From Enterobacter sp. (lineage in GTDB: Bacteria > Pseudomonadota > Gammaproteobacteria > Enterobacterales > Enterobacteriaceae): DNA of 64,000 bases. The DNA lies in NCBI GenBank assembly GCA_022649305.1, contig JALCNW010000003.1:62001-126000 (forward strand), in the 5' to 3' direction. The position numbers and the translations under genes are program-made. The notes under the pieces were generated by a model. It saw nothing but the letters and a program-made list of their open reading frames with translations. It ran no database searches and was not told the origin of the DNA. Positions 33,548 to 45,746 of the stretch are shown here, one piece after another. Every line of letters starts with the position of its first letter. Position 1 is the first letter of the stretch.

Positions 33548-34849
33548 TTAGCGTTTTCCGCTGTGCAGCCAGAAAGGCTCCTGAGAAATAGCCTCATTAC
33601 GGAAATGTTCAATTTCAATACGCTGGCGCGTTTCGATGGCATGGTAAAGACCCTGCCAGTTCTCCAGCCACGCCTGCGCTTTTACGCCCTGATAGGTGCC
33701 CGCCAGCAGTAAAATGCTGTCGATATCGCGCTTCAGGCGAATCAGCTGATCGCTATACTGGTCGCCAAGCGGGCGATCGAAAATAGTTCTCAGTTCGGCA
33801 GCGCTGCGCGACATGTGAATATCCGAGAAACGCTTAAACGATTCGGCGATTTTTTTCTGCGCTTTATCGTCCAGGAAACTCTGCCAGCCGCGCGTGACCA
33901 GGAACTCGGTCAACGCCAGTTTTGCCGCTGCATTTTGTGGGCTATAGGCCACAGTCTGCGCGGAAACGTCAGTCGCCATCAGTGCTTCAGTCTGCGTCAG
34001 CAGGTCACGTAAGTGAGTGCTCGCTTTACGCGGAACAATCCCGCCAAACACCACCAGCGCGTTTCGCGCCAGCCCAATCGCCGCCTGCACGTGCGCTTTT
34101 GCGTCCTTCACACCGCGCACCCACAACTCTTCGTGGTACTGCCACTGGCTGAGAGCCAGCTCCAGCGCAGCTTCAAACCCAAGCTCGACGCTGGCCTTTG
34201 GTGCAACGCTCAGAATCATTGTCGGCTTGATGACCCGTGGTGCATCTCCGGCCGCCAGGTGATAGCCACGAGCGGCCTTGCTCAGGCTGCCCTGACGCAA
34301 ACCCGACTGCCCCACCAGCTTACGCGCCAGCTTGAGTACATCATCGGTATTGCCTTCCAGCAGTTCCAGTTCCAGCTCACAAATTGGCTCCTGGAACGCC
34401 CCCGCTTTCACTTCACCAAGATCGAGGGCAATCTCAATGCGGCTTTTACCCTCATTAACCAGCCATTTCTCGCGCCAGAAATCGGTGCTGAACAGCGGTT
34501 GAACCTCAGTGGACAAGTCTTCGGGCAGTTCACCGTCCGGCCACACTTCCGTCGGGAAACGTGACAGATCCAGCTCTGGCTTTTCAATGTCGATATTGTA
34601 TTCCGGACGCTGATGCAACCCGCCCACCACGCGCCCGGCGATTTTCATCGTCATTTCAAAGCGCCCGTTCGCGCCGCGAATGCGCAGCCCCATATCATGG
34701 CGTCGCAGCCAGTTATCCGGCGTTTCATAATAGATGTTCAGCAATTGCACCGGTTCATGGTGCTCACCGGACAACGAATGAAGATGAGTTCGCAGCGCAT
34801 CAACGCTGTCTTTTTCGACGATAAATTTTAATTCGATTTCTTGAGCCAT
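33548..34849 (-). CDS. ygiF: Inorganic triphosphatase YgiF (CYTH-CHAD)
   Basis: [28 protein letters not shown] motif; CHAD domain. Confidence 0.95.
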   Translation of the reverse strand: MAQEIELKFIVEKDSVDALRTHLHSLSGEHHEPVQLLNIYYETPDNWLRRHDMGLRIRGANGRFEMTMKIAGRVVGGLHQRPEYNIDIEKPELDLSRFPTEVWPDGELPEDLSTEVQPLFSTDFWREKWLVNEGKSRIEIALDLGEVKAGAFQEPICELELELLEGNTDDVLKLARKLVGQSGLRQGSLSKAARGYHLAAGDAPRVIKPTMILSVAPKASVELGFEAALELALSQWQYHEELWVRGVKDAKAHVQAAIGLARNALVVFGGIVPRKASTHLRDLLTQTEALMATDVSAQTVAYSPQNAAAKLALTEFLVTRGWQSFLDDKAQKKIAESFKRFSDIHMSRSAAELRTIFDRPLGDQYSDQLIRLKRDIDSILLLAGTYQGVKAQAWLENWQGLYHAIETRQRIEIEHFRNEAISQEPFWLHSGKR

Positions 34850-35075
34850 AGATTTCTACTTATGGTTGCGTCACAGACGCATCAATGAAGGCGAACTTCC
34901 TCGCCATTTATTTGTCAGTACATAGTATTTTGCGCCAAATTGCCACGCAATGAGCAATTTGACGGGCGTAAATATGTGGAGTAGTGACACAGATGATTCT
35001 GATTGCTGACGAATGCTTTGCGTGGAGACACTGTTGCCACTACTATCGTTCCACTTTTTATGAAAATAACGACTA

Positions 35076-35699
35076 ATGATGCTTAAATTACGCCTGATTG
35101 GACTCACTTTACTTGCTTTTAGCGCTGCAACCGTGGTCCATGCTGAAGAGAAACGTTACGTTTCCGACGAATTAAACACCTGGGTACGCAGCGGCCCTGG
35201 AGATAGTTATCGCCTCGTGGGTACGGTTAATGCCGGCGAGGAAGTCGTTCTGCTCCAGACTAACCAGGATACTAACTATGGTCAGGTTCGCGACAGCACC
35301 GGCCGTACGTCCTGGATCCCCCTTAAAGAATTAAGCAACGTACCTAGCCTGCGTACTCGCGTACCGGATCTGGAAAATCAGGTGAAAACCCTGACCGACA
35401 AGCTGACCAACATCGACACCACCTGGAACCAGCGCACCGCTGAAATGCAGCAGAAAGTGGCGCAGAGTGACGGGGTGATCAACGGCTTGAAAGAAGAGAA
35501 TCAGAAGCTGAAAAACGAGCTGATTGTCGCGCAGAAAAAAGTCAGCGCCGCTAATCTTCAGCTCGATGACAAACAGCGCACCATCATCATGCAGTGGTTT
35601 ATGTATGGCGGCGGCGTGTTGGGCGTCGGTCTGGTGCTCGGTCTGGTATTGCCGCTCCTGATCCCAAGCCGTAAGCGTAAAGACCGCTGGATGAACTAA
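35076..35699 (+). CDS. ygiM: SH3 domain-containing membrane protein YgiM
   Basis: Signal peptide, bacterial SH3 domain, coiled coil, C-terminal TM and basic tail. Confidence 0.93.
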   Translation: MMLKLRLIGLTLLAFSAATVVHAEEKRYVSDELNTWVRSGPGDSYRLVGTVNAGEEVVLLQTNQDTNYGQVRDSTGRTSWIPLKELSNVPSLRTRVPDLENQVKTLTDKLTNIDTTWNQRTAEMQQKVAQSDGVINGLKEENQKLKNELIVAQKKVSAANLQLDDKQRTIIMQWFMYGGGVLGVGLVLGLVLPLLIPSRKRKDRWMN

Positions 35700-35760
35700 T
35701 TCGTCTTCTCTGCCAGACTTACGTATTATCTTGCGATTAAGAGAAGACGGGAGTTCAGTT

Positions 35761-37002
35761 GTGAAGATTTATCTGGTCGGTGGTGCGGTACGTGATGCGT
35801 TATTAGGCTTACCGGTCAAAGATAAAGATTGGGTCGTGGTGGGTGCCACACCGGAGGAAATGCTTAATGCGGGCTACCAGCAGGTAGGCCGCGATTTTCC
35901 CGTGTTCCTTCATCCCAAAAGCCGTGAAGAGTACGCTCTGGCACGAACCGAGCGCAAAGCCGGTTTCGGTTATACCGGCTTTACCTGCTACGCCGCGCCA
36001 GACGTCACGCTGGAGCAAGATTTACTGCGCCGTGACCTGACAGTCAACGCCCTGGCGCAGGATGATAACGGCACTATCATCGACGCTTACGGCGGCCAGG
36101 ACGATCTGCATAACCGAATTCTACGTCACGTCTCCCCTGCTTTTTCAGAAGATCCGCTGCGCGTCCTGCGCGTGGCGCGGTTCGCTGCACGCTACGCTCA
36201 TCTGAGTTTCCGCATTGCCGACGAAACCATGGCGTTGATGACGGCGATGACAGAGGCTGGCGAGCTGGAACACCTCACGCCGGAACGCGTGTGGAAAGAG
36301 ACGGAAAATGCGCTGAGCACTCGCAATCCGCAGGTCTTTTTCCAGGTGCTTCGCGACTGCGGCGCGCTTAAGGTCTTGTTCCCCGAAATCGACATGCTGT
36401 TTGGCGTGCCCGCGCCCGCGAAATGGCACCCGGAAATCGACACTGGCATCCACACGCTGATGACGCTGAGCATGGCCGCCATGCTCAGCCCGGAGGTTGA
36501 CGTACGTTTTGCTACGCTGTGTCACGATTTGGGTAAAGGCTTAACGCCGAAAGAGATGTGGCCACGCCACCATGGGCACGGCCCGGCGGGCGTAAAGCTG
36601 GTTGAAGGCATTTGCCAGCGCCTGCGCGTGCCTAACGACATTCGCGATCTGGCAAAACTGGTCGCCGAGTTCCACGACCTTATCCATACCTTCCCCATTC
36701 TCAAACCCGCCACCATCGTGAGGCTGTTCGACAGCATTGACGCCTGGCGCAAGCCACAGCGCGTAGAGCAAATTGCGCTCACCAGCGAAGCGGACGTACG
36801 CGGGCGCACCGGATTTGAGGCTTGCGATTATCCGCAAGGGCGTTTGCTACGCGAAGCCTGGGACATTGCGAAAGCAGTACCGACAAAAGAGGTCGTCGAG
36901 GCAGGGTTTAAAGGGCCCGAAATTCGAGAAGAGTTAACAAAGCGGCGGATTCAGGCGGTCACAGACTGGAAGGAAAAGCGTTGCCCTCAGCCTAAAGACT
37001 GA
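35761..37002 (+). CDS. cca: Multifunctional CCA tRNA nucleotidyltransferase
   Basis: GTG start: GTGAAGATTTATCTGGTCGGTGG ([28 protein letters not shown]); HD domain. Confidence 0.96.
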   Translation: MKIYLVGGAVRDALLGLPVKDKDWVVVGATPEEMLNAGYQQVGRDFPVFLHPKSREEYALARTERKAGFGYTGFTCYAAPDVTLEQDLLRRDLTVNALAQDDNGTIIDAYGGQDDLHNRILRHVSPAFSEDPLRVLRVARFAARYAHLSFRIADETMALMTAMTEAGELEHLTPERVWKETENALSTRNPQVFFQVLRDCGALKVLFPEIDMLFGVPAPAKWHPEIDTGIHTLMTLSMAAMLSPEVDVRFATLCHDLGKGLTPKEMWPRHHGHGPAGVKLVEGICQRLRVPNDIRDLAKLVAEFHDLIHTFPILKPATIVRLFDSIDAWRKPQRVEQIALTSEADVRGRTGFEACDYPQGRLLREAWDIAKAVPTKEVVEAGFKGPEIREELTKRRIQAVTDWKEKRCPQPKD

Positions 37003-37012
37003 GGGCCGTCGG

Positions 37013-37834
37013 TCAGAAGAAGACCACGTAAACCGCTGCCGCCACGATAAAGCGGTAGATGGCGAACGGAATAAACGAGATACGTTTGATGATTTGCAGG
37101 AAGGTTTTGATAGCAACTAACGCCACGATGAAGGCGGTCACAAAGCCTACTGCGAACATCGGAATATCGCCGACTGTCAGGAAGTGATAGCTCTTATAAA
37201 GATCCAGTGCCGTCGCGCCCATCATCATTGGCACGGCCAGCAGGAAAGAGAACTCCGACGCGGCATAGCGGCTCACGCCCATGAGCATCCCGCCAGAAAT
37301 CGTCGCCCCCGAGCGAGAGAAGCCCGGCCACAGCGCCAGACACTGGAAGCAGCCAATCATAAACGCCTGACGGTAGGTCATATCGTCCAGGCCCGGTGCT
37401 TTCGGCTCTTTCGGTTTTAGCAATTCTGCGACAATCAGCAGCACACCGCCCACGACCAGCGCGTACATCACGTTGATCGGATTAAACAGTGATTTAATGG
37501 CGTCGTGGAAAATTAACCCAAGTACCACCGCCGGAATCATACCCAGCAGGATATGAATCAGCGTCAGACGGCCTTTGCCTTCGCCTTCATGCTGCGGCGG
37601 ACGGCCAAAATGAATACCGATTAAGCCGAACAGACGTCGCCAGAACATCACGACCACGGCCAGAATAGAGCCTAACTGAATGACCACCTCAAACGTCTTG
37701 GCTGTCTCTCCCTCAAAACCCAGCAAATGACCGACGATGATCATGTGTCCGGTACTGGAAACAGGCAAGAACTCCGTCAATCCTTCGACCACACCCAGAA
37801 TTGCCGCCACCAGCAGCGAGTGCATATCGCTCAT
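37013..37834 (-). CDS. uppP: Undecaprenyl-diphosphate phosphatase
   Basis: [34 protein letters not shown]. Confidence 0.97.
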   Translation of the reverse strand: MSDMHSLLVAAILGVVEGLTEFLPVSSTGHMIIVGHLLGFEGETAKTFEVVIQLGSILAVVVMFWRRLFGLIGIHFGRPPQHEGEGKGRLTLIHILLGMIPAVVLGLIFHDAIKSLFNPINVMYALVVGGVLLIVAELLKPKEPKAPGLDDMTYRQAFMIGCFQCLALWPGFSRSGATISGGMLMGVSRYAASEFSFLLAVPMMMGATALDLYKSYHFLTVGDIPMFAVGFVTAFIVALVAIKTFLQIIKRISFIPFAIYRFIVAAAVYVVFF

Positions 37835-37940
37835 CTAATAAACCCTTATAAAAATGTAAAAAACGGCTGACCTCAAGGGACGCCGCGAAAGATACAGCTT
37901 TAAGACCGGTATAACCGAAAATGGTTTAGCAATGATGACG

Positions 37941-38309
37941 TTAATGATGTCCTTTAAGATTTTGGCCACGCTCAATAATGACGCCGACATTTGTCGCTCG
38001 CGCCACCGCACCGGGCTTGCTGAGTTTGATGCGCACCCATGGCGAATCGAAGCGGCTAAGCAGCAGATCAGCCACCTCTTCCGCCACGCGCTCCACCAGC
38101 GCAAAACGCTGCCCCTCAACGTGGTTGACGACCGCTTCGCTGATATCCGCATAGCTCAGACAATCTTTCACATCGTCACTTTTAGCGGACAGGCGGTTGT
38201 CCCAGCCCATTTCGATATCGAACACCAGCTTCTGCTCGATGGTCTGTTCCCAGTCATAAACACCAATTGTGGTGATTACCGAAAGTTGCTCTATAAATAC
38301 AATATCCAT
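37941..38309 (-). CDS. folB: Dihydroneopterin aldolase
   Basis: [39 protein letters not shown]. Confidence 0.96.
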   Translation of the reverse strand: MDIVFIEQLSVITTIGVYDWEQTIEQKLVFDIEMGWDNRLSAKSDDVKDCLSYADISEAVVNHVEGQRFALVERVAEEVADLLLSRFDSPWVRIKLSKPGAVARATNVGVIIERGQNLKGHH

Positions 38310-38416
38310 CACGACCTGCCTGGTTTTTGGCTAAACCGGATACCACTTCCGGCGAATTATGCGTATTATCCACAGATGCAGAGAATACAGATACATTTTC
38401 AAAACGGAACAGCGTT

Positions 38417-39025
38417 ATGAGTGCAATCGCGCCTGGAATGATCTTCCTCGCTTACCTTTGCGGCTCAATCTCCAGCGCCATTCTGGTCTGCCGCATCGCC
38501 GGACTGCCTGACCCTCGTGTCAGTGGTTCCGGGAATCCAGGGGCGACCAATGTACTTCGAATTGGCGGCAAGGGAGCAGCCGTAGCGGTTTTGATTTTTG
38601 ATGTTCTGAAAGGAATGCTTCCCGTCTGGGGCGCTTACGCTCTGGGCGTAACCCCATTTTGGCTGGGGCTTATCGCCATCGCCGCCTGTCTGGGCCACAT
38701 TTGGCCAGCATTCTTTGGCTTTAAAGGCGGTAAAGGCGTTGCCACGGCCTTTGGCGCCATCGCCCCTATCGGCTGGGATTTAACAGGCGTCATGGCTGGC
38801 ACCTGGCTGCTGACCGTGTTATTGAGCGGCTACTCGTCGCTGGGCGCGATTGTTAGCGCGCTGATCGCGCCGTTCTACGTCTGGTGGTTCAAGCCCCAGT
38901 TCACCTTCCCCGTTTCGATGCTTTCCTGCCTGATTTTGCTGCGCCACCATGACAATATTCAACGTTTATGGCGTCGTCAGGAAACGAAAATCTGGACCAA
39001 GCTCAAGAGAAAAAAGAAAGAATAA
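38417..39025 (+). CDS. plsY: Glycerol-3-phosphate acyltransferase PlsY
   Basis: [52 protein letters not shown]. Confidence 0.96.
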   Translation: MSAIAPGMIFLAYLCGSISSAILVCRIAGLPDPRVSGSGNPGATNVLRIGGKGAAVAVLIFDVLKGMLPVWGAYALGVTPFWLGLIAIAACLGHIWPAFFGFKGGKGVATAFGAIAPIGWDLTGVMAGTWLLTVLLSGYSSLGAIVSALIAPFYVWWFKPQFTFPVSMLSCLILLRHHDNIQRLWRRQETKIWTKLKRKKKE

Positions 39026-39151
39026 CGCCCGGCGCGTTCGGGCCTTTGCTTATCACTTCCCCGCCGCATCATCAGCTTTTCCTATGACAAAAAACGCCTG
39101 TAGCTGATCCATACTCGGAACATTCGAGAATGCGTTCACAGGGGCTAAATC

Positions 39152-39976
39152 TTGCAGGGCTCTCCAGCAAAAAAGCACACCCACGGCTGGCAGGCATCGC
39201 TTGCGTTGCAGTTCTCCTACACCCCTGAAAAAACCCTTTTGCAGTCAGCGCGTCACGTCGGTCCCCTCACCGTTCAGCGTCCGTTTTACCCGGAAGATCA
39301 GACCTGTCATCTCTATCTGCTGCATCCTCCGGGCGGGATTGTCGGTGGTGATGAGCTAAATATTTCCGTCCAGCTTGATCCTCAAAGCCAGGTGCTGATC
39401 ACCATGCCCGGTGCCAGCAAGTTCTATCGCAGCAGCGGTCCGCAGGCCCGTCTGAATCAATGCTTCTTTATAGAAGAAGACGCGATGCTGGAATGGCTGC
39501 CGCAGGACACTATTTTTTTCCCAGGTGCTCACGCCGCGCTGCGTTCTGTATTTCATCTGCATCATTCCAGTACGTTGCTGGCCTGGGAGCTGTTTTGCCT
39601 GGGCCGACCGGTCATCAACGAAACCTTTAGCCACGGCACAATCGAAAGCCGACTTGAGGTGTGGATCGACAACGAACCGCTGTTGATTGAACGCCAGCAT
39701 CTGTCCGATGGCAATCTGGCTTCGGTGGCTGAGCACCCCTGGATCGGCACACTGCTGTGTTATCCGGCAAACGATACGCTGCTCGAAGGCGTGCGGGAAA
39801 GACTGGCAACATTAGAAAATTTCGCTGGCGCGACGCTCACCGATAACCTGCTGTCACTGCGTTTTCTTGCTCACGACAACCTGATTTGTCAGAAAGCGAT
39901 GCGCGATATCTGGCAATACCTGCGCCCGCACGTCATGGCGAAAGCCCCTCACCCTCCCCGAATCTGGCAGACCTGA
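39152..39976 (+). CDS. ureD: Urease accessory protein UreD
   Basis: TTG start; [38 protein letters not shown]; upstream of ureA. Confidence 0.95.
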   Translation: MQGSPAKKHTHGWQASLALQFSYTPEKTLLQSARHVGPLTVQRPFYPEDQTCHLYLLHPPGGIVGGDELNISVQLDPQSQVLITMPGASKFYRSSGPQARLNQCFFIEEDAMLEWLPQDTIFFPGAHAALRSVFHLHHSSTLLAWELFCLGRPVINETFSHGTIESRLEVWIDNEPLLIERQHLSDGNLASVAEHPWIGTLLCYPANDTLLEGVRERLATLENFAGATLTDNLLSLRFLAHDNLICQKAMRDIWQYLRPHVMAKAPHPPRIWQT

Positions 39977-39986
39977 GAGAGCCGTT

Positions 39987-40289
39987 ATGGAACTGACCCC
40001 CAGAGAAAAAGACAAGCTGTTGCTGTTTACTGCCGCGCTGGTAGCGGAGCGGCGACTCGCACGCGGCGTAAAACTCAACTACCCGGAATCGGTGGCGTTG
40101 ATTAGCGCCTTTATTATGGAAGGCGCGCGCGACGGGCAAACCGTGGCGCACCTGATGGAAGCGGGCCGTCACGTGCTGACGCGCCCACAGGTAATGGAAG
40201 GCGTGCCGGAGATGATTCCGGATATTCAGGTGGAAGCGACCTTCCCGGATGGATCCAAGCTTGTCACCGTTCACAATCCGATCGTGTAG
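39987..40289 (+). CDS. ureA: Urease gamma subunit
   Basis: [34 protein letters not shown]. Confidence 0.98.
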   Translation: MELTPREKDKLLLFTAALVAERRLARGVKLNYPESVALISAFIMEGARDGQTVAHLMEAGRHVLTRPQVMEGVPEMIPDIQVEATFPDGSKLVTVHNPIV

Positions 40290-40298
40290 GGGAACCCG

Positions 40299-40613
40299 AT
40301 GATCCCAGGAGAATATCAGATCAAACCAGGGCAGATCGCCATTAACGTGGGACGTGAAACGCAGCGCACGATCGTCGAAAACCACGGCGACAGGCCAATC
40401 CAGGTGGGATCGCACTATCATTTTTACGAAGTGAACCCGGCGCTTAAATTCAATCGAGAAGCGACCAAAGGCTATCGACTGAATATTCCCGCCGGTACCG
40501 CCGTGCGTTTCGAGCCAGGACAAAAACGTGAGGTCACACTGGTTCTAATCGCTGGCGCACAGCGCATTTTCGGTTTTCGCGGCGACGTAATGGGCGAGGT
40601 AAACCATGGCTGA
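40299..40613 (+). CDS. ureB: Urease beta subunit
   Basis: [42 protein letters not shown]. Confidence 0.98.
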   Translation: MIPGEYQIKPGQIAINVGRETQRTIVENHGDRPIQVGSHYHFYEVNPALKFNREATKGYRLNIPAGTAVRFEPGQKREVTLVLIAGAQRIFGFRGDVMGEVNHG

Positions 40614-42309
40614 AATCTCGCGTCAGGCGTATGCCGATATGTTCGGTCCAACCACCGGCGATAAGGTGAGACTGGCCGATACCGATCTGTGGATAGAGGT
40701 CGAAAACGATCTCACGATTTACGGTGAAGAGGTGAAATTCGGCGGTGGGAAAGTGATCCGCGACGGCATGGGCCAGGGGCAAATGATCGCCGCAGAGTGC
40801 GTGGATTTGGTGCTGACCAATGCGTTGATCGTCGATCACTGGGGGATCGTGAAAGCCGATATCGGCGTGAAAAACGGGCGGATCTTCGCCGTCGGCAAAG
40901 CCGGGAACCCGGATATTCAACCCGGCGTGACGATCCCAATCGGTGCGGCAACAGAAGTGATCGCTGCCGAAGGCAAGATCGTCACGGCAGGCGGGATCGA
41001 CACTCATATCCACTGGATCTGCCCGCAGCAGGCAGAAGAGGCGCTGGTTTCTGGCGTCACCACGATGATCGGCGGCGGTACCGGTCCGGCGGCAGGTACC
41101 AACGCCACCACCTGCACGCCAGGACCGTGGTATATCGCGCGCATGCTACAGGCCGCCGATACGTTACCGGTGAACATCGGCCTGCTCGGTAAAGGCAACG
41201 GATCCAATCCTGAAGCCCTGCGCGAACAAATCGCCGCTGGGGCGATTGGCCTGAAAATCCACGAAGACTGGGGATCAACGCCTGCGACGATCGACTGCGC
41301 ACTCAGCGTTGCCGAAGAGATGGATATTCAGGTGGCGCTGCACAGCGACACATTGAACGAAGCCGGGTTTGTAGAGGACACGCTGGCTGCGATTGGCGGA
41401 CGGACCATACATACCTTTCATACCGAAGGTGCAGGTGGCGGCCATGCGCCGGACATTATCACCGCCTGCGCGCACCCCAATATTTTGCCGTCCTCCACCA
41501 ACCCAACGCTGCCCTACACGGTAAATACCATCGACGAGCATCTGGATATGCTGATGGTATGCCATCACCTCGATCCGGATATCGCCGAAGACGTGGCCTT
41601 TGCCGAATCGCGCATTCGCCGGGAAACCATCGCCGCTGAAGATGTACTGCATGATATTGGCGCGTTCTCTCTGACCTCGTCCGATTCCCAAGCGATGGGC
41701 CGCGTAGGTGAAGTGATCATCCGCACCTGGCAAGTCGCGCACCGCATGAAGGTTCAGCGCGGGCCGCTGGCGGAAGAGTCCGGGGATAACGATAACTTTC
41801 GCGTGAAGCGCTACGTCGCCAAATACACCATCAACCCGGCGTTAACCCACGGCGTCGCGCATGAAGTTGGGTCCATCGAAGCAGGCAAGCTGGCGGATCT
41901 GGTGGTCTGGTCTCCGGCGTTCTTTGGCGTGAAGCCAGCCACTATCGTTAAAGGTGGGATGATTGCCTGTGCGCCAATGGGTGACATCAATGCGTCAATC
42001 CCAACGCCGCAGCCGGTGCATTACCGTCCGATGTTTGGCTCGCTGGGCGCGGCGCGTCATGCCACGCGCCTGACGTTTGTCTCGCAGACTGCCCGCGATA
42101 ACGGCATCCCGCAGCAGCTCAATCTGCAAAGCAGCATCGCCGTCGTGAAAGGCTGCCGCACGGTAAAAAAAGCCGACATGATCCACAACAGCCTGCAACC
42201 GAATATCACCGTTGATGCCCAAACCTACGAGGTGCGTATCGACGGTGAACTGATTACCAGCGAACCGGCAGACGTGTTGCCGATGGCGCAACGTTATTTT
42301 CTGTTCTGA
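40606..42309 (+). CDS. ureC: Urease alpha subunit
   Basis: [33 protein letters not shown]; Ni ligands region [30 protein letters not shown]. Confidence 0.99.
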   Translation: MAEISRQAYADMFGPTTGDKVRLADTDLWIEVENDLTIYGEEVKFGGGKVIRDGMGQGQMIAAECVDLVLTNALIVDHWGIVKADIGVKNGRIFAVGKAGNPDIQPGVTIPIGAATEVIAAEGKIVTAGGIDTHIHWICPQQAEEALVSGVTTMIGGGTGPAAGTNATTCTPGPWYIARMLQAADTLPVNIGLLGKGNGSNPEALREQIAAGAIGLKIHEDWGSTPATIDCALSVAEEMDIQVALHSDTLNEAGFVEDTLAAIGGRTIHTFHTEGAGGGHAPDIITACAHPNILPSSTNPTLPYTVNTIDEHLDMLMVCHHLDPDIAEDVAFAESRIRRETIAAEDVLHDIGAFSLTSSDSQAMGRVGEVIIRTWQVAHRMKVQRGPLAEESGDNDNFRVKRYVAKYTINPALTHGVAHEVGSIEAGKLADLVVWSPAFFGVKPATIVKGGMIACAPMGDINASIPTPQPVHYRPMFGSLGAARHATRLTFVSQTARDNGIPQQLNLQSSIAVVKGCRTVKKADMIHNSLQPNITVDAQTYEVRIDGELITSEPADVLPMAQRYFLF

Positions 42310-42318
42310 GGAGCGACG

Positions 42319-42777
42319 ATGATTACCCTAACCCAACGCCTTGACCACGCGCACCCTATCACCGCCAGCGTTACGCTGCCGATTGACGTGCGGGTTAAAA
42401 GCCGCGCCAGAGTGGAACTGGACGACGGGCGCGAAGCGGGCCTGATGCTTCCTCGCGGCCTGCTGCTGCGCGGCGGCGATCTACTGACGACAGAGGACGG
42501 TAGCGAAGTGATCAAAGTGATCGCCGCCCCAGAATCCGTGTCGGTCGTGCGCTGCACGGATCCGTACCTGCTCGCCCGCGCCTGCTATCACCTGGGCAAC
42601 CGCCACGTTCCGCTGCAAATCATGCCCGGCGAACTGCGCTATCACCACGATCACGTCCTGGATGACATGCTGCGCCAGTTCGCCCTCGACGTGACGTTTG
42701 CGCATCTGCCCTTTGAGCCAGAAGCCGGAGCCTATACCAGCGACGCTCACGGTCATTCTCACGCGCATTCACATTAG
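42319..42777 (+). CDS. ureE: Urease accessory protein UreE
   Basis: [29 protein letters not shown]; short His-rich tail HGHSHAHSH. Confidence 0.96.
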   Translation: MITLTQRLDHAHPITASVTLPIDVRVKSRARVELDDGREAGLMLPRGLLLRGGDLLTTEDGSEVIKVIAAPESVSVVRCTDPYLLARACYHLGNRHVPLQIMPGELRYHHDHVLDDMLRQFALDVTFAHLPFEPEAGAYTSDAHGHSHAHSH

Positions 42778-42784
42778 GAATAAA

Positions 42785-43459
42785 ATGGAACACAACCGCC
42801 AGCAGTTGCGCCTGATGCAGCTTTCCAGCAGCAGCCTGCCGGTGGGCTCATTCACCTGGTCCCAGGGGCTGGAATGGGCGGTAGAAGCGGGCTGGCTTAC
42901 CACCGCTGTTCAGTTCAGGGACTGGCAAATTCAGCAGATGGAGCACAGTTTTTTCTGCGTTGATTTGCCGCTTTTCATCCGTCTGTATCACGCTTGCGAG
43001 CAGAACGACATCGCGACCGCACGGCGCTGGACGGCGTATCTGCTCGCCTGTCGTGAAACGCGCGAGCTACGTGAAGAAGAGCGTAATCGCGGCGCGGCCT
43101 TTACCCGGCTGATTAAAAGCTGGGAGCCTGAATGCCCGCCCGACTGGCTACCACTCTTTGCGCAAAGCCAGCTGTGCGGCATGGCGTGGCTCGGCGTGCG
43201 TTGGGGAATTAACGTACGTGAACTGGCGCTCAGCCTTGGCTACAGCTGGATCGAAAGCGCCGTCATGGCAGGCGTCAAGCTGGTGCCGTTTGGACAACAA
43301 GCCGCGCAACTGTTGATTATCGAACTGAGCGACCATTTTGCCACCGGATTCGAACAGGCTTTTTTACGCGCAGATGACGACCTGGGGGCAGCAACGCCGC
43401 TCTCCGCTATCGCCTCCGCGCGACACGAAACGCAATATTCACGGTTATTTCGATCATGA
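42785..43459 (+). CDS. ureF: Urease accessory protein UreF
   Basis: [37 protein letters not shown]; start trimmed. Confidence 0.96.
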   Translation: MEHNRQQLRLMQLSSSSLPVGSFTWSQGLEWAVEAGWLTTAVQFRDWQIQQMEHSFFCVDLPLFIRLYHACEQNDIATARRWTAYLLACRETRELREEERNRGAAFTRLIKSWEPECPPDWLPLFAQSQLCGMAWLGVRWGINVRELALSLGYSWIESAVMAGVKLVPFGQQAAQLLIIELSDHFATGFEQAFLRADDDLGAATPLSAIASARHETQYSRLFRS

Positions 43460-43468
43460 GGATCCACA

Positions 43469-44086
43469 ATGTCTGATTACAAACATCCCCTACGCGTTGG
43501 CGTAGGCGGCCCGGTGGGTTCGGGCAAAACCGCACTGCTGGAAGCGCTATGTAAAGCGATGCGCGATTCTTATCAACTGGCGGTTGTCACCAACGATATC
43601 TACACCAAGGAAGATCAGCGCATTCTTACCGAAGCGGGCGCACTGGAGCCGGATCGCATCGTTGGCGTGGAAACGGGCGGCTGTCCGCATACCGCCATCC
43701 GTGAAGATGCCTCCATGAATCTGGCGGCGGTTGAAGCGTTGAGCGAGAAATTCGGCAATCTGGATCTGATCTTTGTCGAAAGCGGCGGCGACAACCTGAG
43801 CGCCACCTTTAGCCCTGAATTGGCGGATCTGACGATTTACGTTATCGACGTGGCGGAAGGCGAAAAAATCCCCCGCAAAGGCGGGCCAGGGATCACCAAA
43901 TCCGATTTTCTGGTGATCAACAAAACCGATCTGGCACCGTACGTGGGAGCATCTTTAGACGTGATGGAGCGTGATACCAACCGCATGCGCGGCGAGCGTC
44001 CGTGGACGTTTACCAATTTAAAAGTGGGCGATGGGCTGGCGAACATTATTGCGTTTATCGAAGAGAAAGGCATGCTGCGGGTATAG
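43469..44086 (+). CDS. ureG: Urease accessory GTPase UreG
   Basis: [41 protein letters not shown]. Confidence 0.98.
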   Translation: MSDYKHPLRVGVGGPVGSGKTALLEALCKAMRDSYQLAVVTNDIYTKEDQRILTEAGALEPDRIVGVETGGCPHTAIREDASMNLAAVEALSEKFGNLDLIFVESGGDNLSATFSPELADLTIYVIDVAEGEKIPRKGGPGITKSDFLVINKTDLAPYVGASLDVMERDTNRMRGERPWTFTNLKVGDGLANIIAFIEEKGMLRV

Positions 44087-44095
44087 TCGTAAAGT

Positions 44096-44134
44096 TCTCT
44101 CTCCCCTAATGGGGGAGAGAGCCAGGACGAGGGA
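44096..44134. repeat. Copy of the CTCTCCCC/GGGGAGAG palindromic repeat
   Basis: TCTCTCTCCCCTAATGGGGGAGAGAGCCAGGACGAGGGA between convergent ureG and tsaD. Confidence 0.7.
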
Positions 44135-45148
44135 TTATGCCGCAGGCAGCTCTGCCAGCGGCCAGCGAGGACGCACGGAAACGCTCAAATCCGCCGTTGC
44201 ACCCGCTTTGGCCCGCACCATGCCCGCGTAGGCGATCATTGCACCGTTATCGGTGCAAAATTCTGGACGAGCGTAGAACACTTCGCCGTGGCGTTTTTGC
44301 ATCATCTCTGCAAGCTTTGACCGCAACGTACGGTTAGCGCTCACGCCGCCTGCTATCACCAGACGTTTAAAACCGGTCTGATCCAACGCGCGTTTGCACT
44401 TAATCATCAGTGTATCCACCACCGCATCTTCAAAGGCACGGGCGATATCTGCACGGGTCTGATCGTCATTTTCGTTATTGCGAATCGTGTTAGCCGCAAA
44501 GGTTTTCAGGCCCGAGAAGCTGAAATCCAGCCCTGGGCGATCGGTCATGGGTCGCGGGAAGATAAAACGTTTTTCGACGCCCTGCGCAGCCAGCTTAGAC
44601 AACATCGGGCCGCCAGGATAATCCAGACCTAGCAGCTTGGCGGTTTTATCAAACGCTTCACCGGCTGCATCATCAATGGACTCTCCGAGCAACGCATACT
44701 CGCCAATCCCCGTCACGCTAATCAACTGTGTATGTCCGCCAGACACCAGAAGGGCAACAAATGGGAATTCAGGTGGGTTTTCTTCCAGCATAGGCGCTAA
44801 AAGATGACCTTCCATATGATGAATCGGAATGGCCGGAACATCCCACGCAAACGCCAACGAACGTCCAATAGTTGCGCCAACCAACAGTGCGCCAACCAGA
44901 CCAGGACCGGCGGTATAGGCCACCGCATCGATATCTTTCGCCGTTAAACCCGCTTCTTTTAACGCCGCCTGAATCAGCGGAACGGTTTTACGCACGTGGT
45001 CGCGAGAGGCCAATTCAGGCACCACTCCACCGTAATCAGCATGCAATTTCACCTGACTATACAGTTGGTTGGCTAACAGACCTTTTTCGTCGTCGTAAAT
45101 GGCGATGCCGGTTTCATCGCAGGATGTTTCAATACCCAGTACACGCAT
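44135..45148 (-). CDS. tsaD: tRNA N6-adenosine threonylcarbamoyltransferase
   Basis: [51 protein letters not shown]. Confidence 0.98.
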   Translation of the reverse strand: MRVLGIETSCDETGIAIYDDEKGLLANQLYSQVKLHADYGGVVPELASRDHVRKTVPLIQAALKEAGLTAKDIDAVAYTAGPGLVGALLVGATIGRSLAFAWDVPAIPIHHMEGHLLAPMLEENPPEFPFVALLVSGGHTQLISVTGIGEYALLGESIDDAAGEAFDKTAKLLGLDYPGGPMLSKLAAQGVEKRFIFPRPMTDRPGLDFSFSGLKTFAANTIRNNENDDQTRADIARAFEDAVVDTLMIKCKRALDQTGFKRLVIAGGVSANRTLRSKLAEMMQKRHGEVFYARPEFCTDNGAMIAYAGMVRAKAGATADLSVSVRPRWPLAELPAA

Positions 45149-45345
45149 GACTTGTTTTACCTCGTTTCAATACCGCGCAGTGTAGGACCAATGCGGGTTG
45201 ATGTAAAACTTTGTTCGCCCAAAGAAGTTGCCTCGTGTATACTCCCTTTCCTTATAAAAGTCCCTTTCAAAATCGCTTCGGTGCTTTACAAAGCAGCAGC
45301 AATTGCAGTAAAATTCCGCACCATTTTGAAATAAGCTGGCGTTGA

Positions 45346-45600
<255 letters not shown>

Positions 45601-45746
45601 TCTGTTGAGGGCCTCAGCCCTCAATTGACAGACCGAGTTATAGTCGTAAGGCCGTGCTTCCGAAAGGAATGCGCGGCTTATTTTCGTTTATGAATCATGA
45701 TTTACACAACATCATTCACACTGGATGAAGTGTAACCACGGGGCCT

